From positions 1-64,000 of the forward strand of contig JARBJD010000233.1 in assembly GCA_033064195.1 (NCBI GenBank): a DNA stretch of 64,000 nucleotides, in the 5' to 3' direction. Made by a program: the position numbers and the translations under genes. Under the pieces are notes generated by a model, which was not told the DNA's origin, did no database searches, and saw only the letters and a program-made list of their open reading frames with translations. This document shows, piece by piece, positions 55,169 to 64,000 of this stretch (position 1 is its first letter; every line of letters starts with the position of its first letter). Source of the stretch: Blattamonas nauphoetae (taxonomy: Eukaryota; Preaxostyla; Oxymonadida).

Positions 55169-56156
55169 TGTCACTCTTAATGCTCTCTTCGAGAGCGTCT
55201 TCCAAGCCTTCCAAAATCAGAGCTTGAATCATCAGTTTCCCAGATTTTGTCACTTCGGCGCTTTCTCTCTTCCTATCGTCAAGCAAACTGCTAATATCAC
55301 GGATCGTCTTAAAGTGCAGGAATTCCGATTCGATCGACGTGAGATGATTTGAGATTGTGATCACAATCTGAGAAGCAAAAACAAACGCCAATGTTGGGAG
55401 ATGAAATGGGCCGATTCGAAGGAGTATGCTCAACAGATTCATGAACGAGTGGAACAAGAGTCCAGTGAGGCTGTTCCGATTTGAGATCAGAAAGTTCAGA
55501 AATGGAGATGATGGAATAACGACCTTCTGAAAGATCATTTCACGATGGTGGTTTGCGTCCACTGCAGTAGTGATGCCAAGACCATCGAGAAAGACATTTA
55601 GTGTGATGATCACGTGAGAGACGATGATTCTGATGAGAGAGTCGAGGACCGTTTCATTTCCTGAAATTGGCAGTGTGAGAGGTTGAACAATTGCTAAGAT
55701 GCTGGTGATCATATCTGATTCCACGAAACGAAGTTTAATTCGAGCTGATGAAGAACCTGTTTGTAATAGCAACGATAACGCTGATATAACGACAGTCGAG
55801 TGTGGAGATGACAACAGGATGAGAATGCTTTCAACAAAGCCAGAAACCGACCCGTCTGAAGAGGGAATGAGGTCGGTGACGAGTTGCTCAGCTTTCTGTG
55901 CGTTCGACCAGCTCGGTTCGAGGAACTTCAGAAACAGTACTGCTTTGTTTTGAAGGGCATTGTCAAATGGATACTTCCCTTTCACGAGGGCAACCAGCGA
56001 ACGGTAAACTGTCGATTTGAGTTTAAACGACAATTTGAATTTCATTTTGAATGTCAGGAATAATTCCTGCTCTGGGCTGACTGATGAATGCGAATCCCGT
56101 GGGTGAGTCAAAGAGGCATCGGAAGACGTTTTCGAATGAGAAAGTTTTGTTTGCAT
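55169..56156 (-). pseudogene. Repeated-family helical protein, copy 2, C-terminus lost to SINE-like repeat
   Basis: Open from ATG 56156 (MQTKLSHSKTSSDASLTHPR). Family marks are all present: STVYRSLVALVKGKYPF, SSDGSVSGFVESILILLSSPH, QPLTLPISGNE, EMIFQKVVIPSSPFLNFLISNR. At ALEESIKSD the sequence enters the tRNA-related repeat, and the last 100 or so predicted residues are repeat-encoded, replacing the conserved end seen in copy 1. The frame is unbroken, so a chimeric protein of 439 residues could be made. The N-terminal sequence overlaps, in another frame, a helical-repeat gene fragment that comes from upstream (56.5 kb), so this copy probably arrived by insertion. Confidence 0.65.
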
Positions 56157-56510
56157 GAATCAAACGGAGGAGGAGTATCCCATTTTGCGTCACGAAAAGA
56201 TTCTCAACAAACAAACTGCACCAAACTTGAATTATTCTTTGAAATGAAACAAAGAAGAATAGAATCAAATGAATCATCCTTGACAACGAGCAAGTTCGAC
56301 GGACTCGCAGAGAACTCGCACGAGACGAAGCGTGTCAAAAATGGAGTCCAAACACCTGTTGGGATGAGCAACGACATCAACTGAGAGGAAAGTCTAAACA
56401 GCATCGTGAAAGGGATATTGCAAAAGGTGGCGATGAGCGACAGAAGGGCGGGAATGAGGGGCACATCCCATTTGACGAGATAAACGAGATGTTTGATAAG
56501 ACAGTCCAAG
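56100..56510 (-). pseudogene. Helical-repeat gene fragment
   Basis: Minus-strand coding sense: CLIKHLVYLVKWDVPLIPAL, IPFTMLFRLSSQLMSLLIPT, VSCEFSASPSNLLVVKDDSF, then after a one-base frame change near 56215 SLFVENLFVTQNGILLLRLI and FENVFRCLFDSPTGFAFISQ. It is Leu/Ile/Phe-rich with helical spacing, similar in style but not in sequence to the large gene at 36526-45105. Both edges are cut: the dispersed repeat on the right (from 56545) and repeated-family copy 2 on the left. Confidence 0.4.
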
Positions 56511-56544
56511 AGTCGAGAATGGGAAAGATAATCCGGTCACAATT

Positions 56545-57490
56545 TATGATGTTAAGCGGACGGACAGAGCACCAGATCTTGAGGACAGAGGACAGAGGTC
56601 TTGTCCGATTCGGAAATCCAGCTTGATATGCATTTGTTTCGTCTAAATTCACCTTCTTCCTGCTCGTAAAACACGCTTTGTCTTCATTTTGCTCGGTATT
56701 ATGCCTGAGAATGTCTCGAAAAGACGATTCCAAAACAATAATTTTGCATTGCCTTTTTCTGACACTATAGTGAACTTTATCATTCAAGATTTGTTCATCC
56801 CCATCTAAAATTGTTGAAAATGGCGTTAAAGTGCGTGAAAACCGATTTGGTGGCTAATCACGAGCTGGAGGGGTACTGTCCTACAAACTCCTAATTAGGA
56901 GTTCAGAGGACGATCGGCCCAAGAGAGGACAGAGTAGGACAAAATCGGACAAGCACCTTATATTCATACTGGAACTTTCTCTCAATTAGTTCATCCAACT
57001 TCTGTCGTTATCTCAAAACAGGACAAATCGGACATGTCCTGTCCTGTCCTGTCCTGTCCAATGATCTGATCCTCTCACCCATGTCAAGTTGTTCTTGTCT
57101 TCTCGCTTCTTTCAGATCCTCTCATCTCGCGAATTGATGTCAATACTCCATTCAACACTTCTTTTGTCCGGTTTTGATTCATTTTTGTCTCCATCGTAAC
57201 CAAATTTGTGGAGATCTGCTCGACTATTTGTACACTCTCCTATTCTCTGTCCATGACTACAACCTTCTTTGATAAATGCCAATCTCACAATATTAGTTTG
57301 CCCTTCCGTCGTTTTTTCCATTTGATTCGTGTTTTTCTCTTCATTAGTCTGGAATTGGCGTCTGGTTCAAATCCAGATATGATCTAGACCGAAAGAAATG
57401 AGATATTGAACATTCATCATATCAGTATACTTCTCCATTGTTTTAACACTCGTATTTTTCTATTTCTCTCACTTGGTTCGGAGTAGATAT
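56545..57490. repeat. About 950-bp dispersed repeat, inverted partner of 34000-34955
   Basis: Begins TATGATGTTAAGCGGACGGA, contains the AACTCCTAATTAGGAGTT palindrome near 56885-56905, a GTCCT run at 57036-57060, ACAACTTGACATGGGTGAGA (as complement) near 57075-57095, and ends near GAGTAGATATCTTGATCACG at 57490. Divergence from its partner is substantial, with indels. No gene inside is convincing; 57112-57321 on the minus strand is open but lies wholly within the repeat. Confidence 0.65.
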
Positions 57491-58010
57491 CTTGATCACG
57501 CTCAAGTCAGAAATGGAGGTCATGAGGATGTGCTACGAAGTCGCTCACACAACAACTCCATCGAAAAAGCCTGCTGTTCGGATTGATTGTCTTCTTATCA
57601 TCTCCTATCTCCAACCTCTTAACATCCTAATCATCAAAATGAAACCCAAATGTCACGTATCAGATCCACTTCACTAAGTGATATTCACACGTTTGTTCTT
57701 CGTTCTCGATCATTCTCTCATTCCATAACAGACAGCCATCATCGTTTCTCTTCTTCAACATCTTCCGATGCCACAAATCCAGAACAGAAACTTCAGAACG
57801 GAAGTGTACCAGTTTTGTAACATATCTGCCATTTCTGCGGCCTTTCTCGCCCTCAACAGATTCACTTCATCATTGTTTTTCGATCAATGCAGAGGATGTT
57901 CATGTACTGTTCATGTTCTCGATCTCTCACTCGACATCCCATTTCAGCGCAATCTCACAATCATCTTTCATATCTCTTTCATTTCCCGAGGATATTACTA
58001 TCAATTCGCG
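57491..58010. other. No clear gene
   Basis: Short frames only. 57492-57677 plus strand is open (EMEVMRMCYEVAHTTTPSKK...) and could be an exon, as a short GT..AG-like segment precedes it, but no partner exon was found. Confidence 0.3.
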
Positions 58011-58011
58011 C

Positions 58012-58735
58012 ACACGGCTCTCCATTCATTCTCATTTCGACCAATCTCATGACATCAACTTCCAAATCGAACCTGACACCCAGTGAATTACCCAGGTCCG
58101 TTCTTCTTCCTTCGGTGGCATGGCAGGATCCAAAGTCTGGAGCCGAACTCGACGCCGAGTATGCTCACCTCATCGTCTCTGCCGATCGAAAACAACAACG
58201 ACGACTGACGAGCCCCATCGCCCGACGAACATCGCTTCTCGATTGTCCCTGTCCCGCAGATGCACCAAACAAACCAGCTCTCACATGTCGCCCGTTCGGG
58301 CGGGACATAAAGTCCCGTTCTCTCTCTCCTGCAGTGGCGGAGTGATGTAGTGGTCGAGGATCTCCTAACACAAGCTTCGTTTGATCTCCAACGTACCTCA
58401 CCATCCACAGCAGCTATCCGCTGCACCGCTTTATCCGCCTCGTCTGGCCAGCTCGTCAGCATCTCTCTTTCTCCGTCACTCCGCTCCAACTTTCCTGCAA
58501 CTTTCGCTCTCCTTCATCCTTCGTCTCCCATTCTCCAACAAAAACGCTCACCTCCGCCACCTCAACCCGACACAAGAAAGGACATCAACCAGTGGCTCTC
58601 GTCTCACTCGCACTAAACCACATCAACAACGTCATCGCAGTTGGAAGGCGTGGATGAGCGAATTGAAGAGCAGAAGGCAGCCGACGAGCAGTTCATGTCG
58701 TGCTGCTCCACATGTTGCAGATAAACTCTCCACTG
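58012..58735 (+). CDS. Hypothetical protein ending in a CCSTCC motif, fragmented
   Basis: Three consecutive plus-strand segments look coding. The first is SNLTPSELPRSVLLPSVAWQ to about 58345. The second is DVVVEDLLTQASFDLQRTSP from about 58330 to 58616 with a Pro-rich end (SPPPPQPDTRKDINQW). The third is QLEGVDERIEEQKAADEQFM ending MSCCSTCCR at 58735. Segments two and three share a frame but are separated by one TAA, so either a CAA codon mutated or a short intron covers it; no GT..AG pair of the right length fits. The Cys cluster at the C-terminus could be palmitoylated, hence membrane association, by analogy only. No family recognised. Confidence 0.4.
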
Positions 58736-58989
58736 TGTATGTCCAGACATCACTTCGCCTATCAACAAAAGACCATCCATCCCCTCTCCACTGTCAGGTG
58801 ACACACTCGACATTGGCCTCCCCTGTCCCATCACCATCCTTCTGCCCCGCCAACGGAGAAGACGAATCGGTTCAGGAGACCGAGGTCGACTCAGTCAGAC
58901 TGCTTGTTCTCGTCTTCGAACATCACAACCACTAACTCCCTCTTCACACCACCTTCCCTCCTCTCGACCACGTCACTTCCGACCAGACT

Positions 58990-60567
58990 GAATTCGCTCA
59001 TCCACAACTTTATGCCTTCACAAAACTGATGATGAGTGCTCTGGGAAAGCCACATCCGAACTTGACAGCCCTTTCATCATCACCACCACAATCTCAACAC
59101 TCGATCTTCTCGTTCCATGAACCAGACTCACCAGCTCTATATCTTCCGCAGAACTTCTCCACATCGAAAGCGAGCTGTCGGAAAGAAACACAAGAAATTT
59201 TCACAATCCATCAGACGATGCAAGCTCGGTCATTCTTTTCTCCAGTACCTTCACAACACTATATCTTCGGCTCCTCGTTCTCGTCGTGCACATCGAGCGA
59301 GGATGGAGGAGTGATTTCTGTGTCCTGCTCAGCCAACCCGTTCTCTTCGCTTTCCTGATCACGCTCTTGTACTTCCTCCTTCCGTTCAGCTCTGATGTGC
59401 TTTATTCCCCAACGACAGCCCAAGTGTTTGTTTCTGGAGCCAGCTGCTTCTTGGATGGAGATTTCAAAGTGGACTACAAACTGTCGGACATGGACTGGAA
59501 ATTTGATCTGAACTCGGCGATGTCTCCCGTGCCATTCTCGTCCGGCGTGGGTGATATGCTCCTGAAATCATGCAAATTCGAACGCACTTGTATTCTGAAC
59601 TCAATACTCGTCTGTGACGTCTCTGAAACTGTTGCTCTCGAGTCATCGTCGTTCTCAACCACACTCGCACCCAGCCACTTATCGTCCTCGACACGATCCA
59701 AACGGTGACATTCCAGAATGTACAATTTGATGATTGTGTCTCATCGACACTAAACGAAGGATTGTGTGAATACGAAACAACCACCACGTTGACTGTGTTC
59801 ATTGCCATCGCTGAATGCATCGCTGTGCAATGCGGCGGGTCTCTCAACTTGAAAAGTGTGTCGATGTCTGGAAACGGCGTTTCCAAAGGCAATTTTGCTC
59901 CAGCACGGAAGTGCTTTCGATGTGTTTCAGAAGGAACAGCGAACATAGCCTCGGCAAGCGGAGATGGAGCAGATGCTCCACTGCACTGGATCTCGGGCTC
60001 CGAATCCACAATCAAGAAAGATGACAAAATACACGCGTCTCCTCTATTCGTCGCTGAACTTAAGAACAACGAGAGCACCAGCACACTCACCAAGAACGGG
60101 ACGATCAACATCGAGCTCGCTTGGAAATGGCGACTCATCTTCGATAACGGAATGCACAGCACGGAAACAATCAACATTCGCTCCTCCTAGTCCATTTCAT
60201 CATCTTCATCCTCCTCTTCTGCCATCCCAAGAATCAACAGAAGCCAACTCTTGCATCTCAGCAAAAACCAGACAACATCCAGCAAGACATCAAGTTTGAA
60301 GACGAGATCATGGTCGTGGATCCAACAACAGCATATTTCGGCAAGCACAACAGCGATTCACACGCTGGACTCGAGAGGGGAAAAGGGAGGGGACGGGACA
60401 AGGGAGGAGTGAGAGATGTTGTGAAGGAAGTGGAGGGAGAGAAAGGAGGAGGAGAGAATAGGAGAGGAGGCAGGCAGAGGAGGAACAGAAGAGACGAGAA
60501 GAAGATGACAGATGACGTCGGGAGGAGGAAGAGTGACGACAGAGGGAGGAAGAGAGGAGGCGAATGA
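58990..60567 (+). pseudogene. Surface beta-helix protein relic 5 with membrane span and charged tail
   Basis: Early modules lie in alternating frames from about 59000 (HSIFSFHEPDSPALYL; SGASCFLDGDFKVDYKLSDM; MLLKSCKFERTCILNSILVC; ESSSFSTTLAPSHLSSSTRS). A longer open stretch follows at 59705-60190 (MTFQNVQFDDCVSSTLNEGL..., AVQCGGSLNLKSVSMSGNGV). After one frame change near 60185 comes a hydrophobic span, LLLVHFIIFILLFCH, then a cytoplasmic tail very rich in Gly, Arg, Lys and Glu (GRGRDKGGVRDVVKEVEGEK) to a stop at 60567. Unlike the first two genes it has no kinase-like tail. At least four frame changes, so a pseudogene unless these are assembly indels. Confidence 0.55.
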
Positions 60568-60825
60568 TGGAGAACAAAACCTCAGCAACCTCTGATTTGT
60601 TCCCACGGATGACAACGACACGCTATTTGCCGTTTTCGCACCTCACACGAAAAGTGAGACTCTGAGAATCCACAACCGACGAAGCAGGATGAACGTGGAA
60701 GAAAGACATGATGAGGAAGGGCTGAGATAGCTGAAAAGATGAGATCTCCCTCAACCTCGTTCAATCTCTTTTTCAAAAGACTATCATTCCATTCACCTCT
60801 CGTTTGAACAACAAAAAACTGTGAA

Positions 60826-61257
60826 TTGAGATTTGGATTTGATCGGACCCATAATAATAGTTTTGCTCCCAAACTCGCTCATTCTGACTTCATTCGCCAC
60901 GAGGAGCCAAAAACAGCTTTAAAATTCATTATTATCACCGAAAACGCCCAAAAATCGCAATTATCCTTCTATTTCAGAATCGGACACGAAAAAGTGGAGG
61001 GAGGACAAAAAGAGAGGAGGACAGGACAACTTAACATCATAAGTCACAATGAACTGTGCAGGAACGCAAGGAATTGTTTGGAGAGAGGACGGTTGACGAT
61101 GTGACAGCCAAAGACAGCCGGGTTGAGAATGACGAACCCAGAAGAGCAAACCATTTCTGGACAATTGGAGGCGATCGCAGATGGTCTGCTCGTCTGCATC
61201 AGCAATCATCGCATTCCCAACATCCGACGAGAGTCCGCAGAAATGAGTTGCAGTATA
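60826..61257 (-). repeat. 3-prime flank of repeated-family copy 3
   Basis: Reverse complement matches 29060-29480 in order: the TGTTGGGAATGCGATGATTG stretch, then TGTCACATCGTCA, then TATGATGTTAAGTTGTCCTG and the GTCCTCC-rich tail. It is the downstream part of copy 3, separated from it by the 1.35-kb palindrome. Confidence 0.7.
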
Positions 61258-62609
61258 GTACTAAAATAACCCGTGAAAGTAAAATAACCCGGCCCATTTT
61301 CGGAGGTGTTGAACCCATATCTCCAAATTACTCCGAACCCAAAATTTTTTGGGTCCCACTTTTTTTGTGTCCATCATCATCACGACTCCGGGAATTGTTT
61401 GAGGTGGAAATCGAACCTCCAAAATAGGATCCCTGGCTGGGGTCTCCTATTTAGGAGTCTGTTTTGGCCCCTTTTTTGGCTCCAAAATAGGAGGTCCTTA
61501 ACATTTAAGCTTAGAGGATCCAAACTTCCTGACCATATTCCTCCGCGCCTGTTTATGATTTTTCTTTCTCGTTTGATTTCTGGTGGTTTGGGATGGTTTT
61601 CTCTTGAAATAACAATTTTTTGAAAAATGAAAAATCCTGGGGGGACCTGGGTGGAAATGCATGGTCAAATACTGATTTGCCAGTAAATTAAGCTTAGGAT
61701 TGTGAAAATTTGTTTTGATCATATCTCCACAACCAGACATAGTTCGGACATAAAGTTTTCACCAATATGGATCTTTTGTTGAGAATTATTTTTTTCGGAA
61801 AATTTTGAAAATTTTCGAAGACTTCCTAAAACGGCGTTTTTTCACTTTTTTCATAAATTTCATCAATGATCATCCAACAGTTTTCTCAATGTCCGGTTGT
61901 TTCTGGGATTTATTCCATGGATTCAATTCTTATTGTGTTAACATCGTTTTGAACGAATTTGAAGAATATTTGATAATCGGACGAACTGCTTGCGAAGAAA
62001 AATCAAAAAGGCGAAAAAGCAACCCAAAATTATCTCAACTACCGCAAGGGGATTTTTTTCAAAATTTTCCGAAAAAAATAATTCTCAACAAAAGATCCAT
62101 ATTGGTGAAAACTTTATGTCCGAACTATGTCTGGTTGTGGAGATATGATCAAAACAAATTTTCACAATCCTAAGCTTAATTTACTGGCAAATCAGTATTT
62201 GACCATGCATTTCCACCCAGGTCCCCCCAGGATTTTTCATTTTTCAAAAAATTGTTATTTCAAGAGAAAACCATCCCAAACCACCAGAAATCAAACGAGA
62301 AAGAAAAATCATAAACAGGCGCGGAGGAATATGGTCAGGAAGTTTGGATCCTCTAAGCTTAAATGTTAAGGACCTCCTATTTTGGAGCCAAAAAAGGGGC
62401 CAAAACAGACTCCTAAATAGGAGACCCCAGCCAGGGATCCTATTTTGGAGGTTCGATTTCCACCTCAAACAATTCCCGGAGTCGTGATGATGATGGACAC
62501 AAAAAAAGTGGGACCCAAAAAATTTTGGGTTCGGAGTAATTTGGAGATATGGGTTCAACACCTCCGAAAATGGGCCGGGTTATTTTACTTTCACGGGTTA
62601 TTTTACAAC
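61258..62609. mobile_element. 1.35-kb near-perfect palindromic foldback element
   Basis: Left arm 61258-~61811 and right arm ~62056-62609 are reverse complements with no net indel (position x pairs with 123867 minus x). Conceptual translations of 80 and 105 residues are identical between arms, so the arms are essentially identical apart from the outermost few bases. Spacer about 240 bp. Ends read GTACTAAAATAACCCG and GTTGTAAAATAACCCG; TATA lies just outside both ends (61254-61257, 62610-62613), consistent with a TA or TATA target duplication. Flanks match the contiguous 3-prime end of repeated-family copy 1, proving insertion into copy 3. No gene inside. Confidence 0.9.
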
Positions 62610-62657
62610 TATATTTCGAGAGAGGCGGCTTCGATGTGTCATTGGCAAAGAAGCGAG

Positions 62658-63455
62658 TCAGAGCTTCTTCACATTCGATCCCAGCATTTGTGAGATCGAG
62701 TGACAATAAAAAGCAATACTGACGTCATAATTAACGTTCTTGTCTTGTTTTATCGTCTGTTCGAGTAGATCTTCGAAACCTTCAGAATACAGAGCTTGCA
62801 GAATCCGTTTTGCGGATGGGACCACTTCCGGACCTTCATTCTTCCATTCTGTCAACGAATTGTTGAAGTAGATGAAAATATACCCTCGATGAAGAATGGA
62901 TTCTAGAAATGGAAGATAACTTGAGAATGCCATCACAATCGGAGATGCGAGTACTAATTCTAATGTGGGACGGTGAAAAGGGCATATTTGAAGGAGGGTG
63001 TTCAAAAGATCCATGAAGGAACCGAGCAAGTCTCCATTGAGAAGTTGCCGATTTGAGATCAGAAACATCATTAACTGAGACGATGGAAGGACGACCTTTT
63101 GAAAAATCATTTCACGACGGTTGGATATATCGACTGTAGAAGTGATGCCAAAGTTCCTGAGAGACATAGGTCGTGCGATGTTGGTGAAATCATTGATCAT
63201 TCTGTTGAGATTGTCGAATATCCCTTCATTTCCGGTGATTGGCAGTGTGTGAGGTTGAACAGTCCTTAATACAGTGGTGACGAGATCAGAGTCCACTAGA
63301 TGGTGTTTAATTCTTGCTGAGGAATATTTTGTTGTTTCCGAAAGGAATGACATTGCTGCTGCAACCACAATCAAGTGGGGAGATGACAGCAGAGTCAGAA
63401 TGCTCTCAACAAAGCCAGATGGCGAGCCATCTGAAGAGGGAACGAGGTTAGTCAT
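62658..63455 (-). pseudogene. Repeated-family helical protein, copy 3, N-terminally truncated
   Basis: 265 codons on the minus strand, open to a stop at 62658. Family marks: SSDGSPSGFVESILTLLSSP, QPHTLPITGNE, EMIFQKVVLPSSQLMMFLIS, PFHRPTLELVLASPIVMAFS and SISQMLGSNV near the end. The first 80-90 residues of the family are missing; homology stops near 63460, right at the edge of unrelated sequence. As in copy 1, an alternate frame after the stop (NDTSKPPLSKYS) matches the flank of copy 1, and there the palindromic element interrupts. It probably no longer yields a full product. Confidence 0.65.
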
Positions 63456-63459
63456 GAGT

Positions 63460-64000
63460 TTACATGCAAGATACAGGTCATCCCATTTGGGTGATTATTT
63501 TTCAAAAGTTGCTGGCGTCATATTTTAGTGTAAATCTGGAGATTTGCCGAACCATTCCCATAGTCGACATATACCCCTTCAATCAACACACTGAAGGTTT
63601 TGTACATTCATTTACCGATTCATCCACTCTTTTCGTTCAGATTTCAGCTGGCGGTGACCCCTCTTCGCCAATTCTTGGACATACCTTCTCATTCGCGTAA
63701 GATCAGTGTTGGAACACTTCTTTTGATGTGAACCAACATAGTGTCCATTGCTCATTCTTTTTCATCTACTCTCTCCAAAGTCGGTTTTCAACAGTCTTCC
63801 AGACAACTTCGAGACTTGTCATCTCACTGATTAAAGTCATAATCTGGTATTTTCAGATATTCTCCTTCATTTTTTGTGTTTTGTTCAGATGATATTGTTC
63901 GTCTCGTCCTGGGATCAACACGCGTTTTATGTTCATCCTCCCTTTTAGATACTATCCCTCAAAACTGATATTCCTTCACAAATTGACATCAAACAAACCA
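63460..64000. other. No clear gene; possible exon
   Basis: The plus-strand frame ending at 63700 (VDIYPFNQHTEGFVHSFTDS, then QISAGGDPSSPILGHTFSFA) is protein-like and could be the truncated end of a gene whose start was displaced by repeated-family copy 3. The rest is T-rich without signals. Confidence 0.25.

Noticed and set aside
58088-58489. Minus-strand 133-codon frame
   Set aside because: Antisense to a plus-strand region with better protein-like composition and no domain signal of its own.
60304-60567. Separate small Gly/Arg/Lys-rich gene
   Set aside because: It continues in frame from a membrane span and tail sequence upstream and is the cytoplasmic end of the fifth surface-protein relic.
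1-64000. CRISPR arrays, operons, Shine-Dalgarno sites or riboswitches
   Set aside because: The sequence is eukaryotic in style (introns, long spacers); the tandem arrays have no unique spacers.
1-64000. Retroviral, LTR or Polinton-type elements
   Set aside because: I saw no reverse transcriptase, integrase, capsid, protein-primed polymerase motif or long direct terminal repeats.

Overview
The window looks like nuclear DNA of a protist. Several reading frames become continuous or regain conserved motifs only after removal of very short GT..AG introns (17-53 nt). The region is crowded with DNA transposons and holds a recurrent family of large surface proteins (beta-helix-like repeats, one membrane segment, degenerate kinase tail). 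From memory this matches the oxymonad Blattamonas nauphoetae, an insect-gut metamonad. That is an inference from gene style, since no rRNA or other marker gene is present. Stops behave as in the standard code.

Layout: 0-0.5 kb is a 50-bp minisatellite. 0.9-3.8 kb holds a dead mariner transposase and two foldback/inverted-repeat structures. 4.0-15.3 kb holds two surface pseudokinase genes (+ then -), both damaged, with a broken Crinkler-type effector fossil wedged between them. 16-26.5 kb is one giant minus-strand Crinkler-like NTPase gene, broken and cut by transposons, followed by a shortened second copy of its tail. 26.9-29.5 kb holds an RRM protein truncated by a copy of a repeated gene unit. 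29.7-34 kb holds a basic hypothetical gene, a third surface-protein relic and a multipass membrane protein with short introns. 34-36.3 kb holds repeats, a MITE and two small intron-bearing genes. 36.5-45.1 kb is one helical-repeat gene of at least six exons, split by about 4.7 kb of inserted transposon. 45.4-48.4 kb holds the most striking gene of the window and, 17 bp after its stop, an apparently complete pogo-like transposon. 48.4-64 kb is a mosaic of further hypothetical genes, surface-protein relics, two inverted tRNA-related repeats, two more copies of the repeated gene unit and a 1.35-kb near-perfect palindrome.

The standout is the intact 466-residue gene at 45357-46757. It encodes a secreted precursor with nine lysine-rich amphipathic modules, each ending in a C-x5-C loop and separated by strongly acidic spacers. 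This is the architecture of a polyprotein antimicrobial-peptide precursor. I know of no described family with this exact layout in metamonads.

Intact-looking genes (peptide precursor, pogo transposase, repeated-unit copy 1, several intron-bearing genes) sit beside many decayed ones, and seven insertions are flanked by TA or TATA. The region therefore looks like a transposon-rich, perhaps subtelomeric, accessory region. Many single-base frameshifts in surface-protein genes could be real decay or residual assembly errors; the sequence alone cannot decide.
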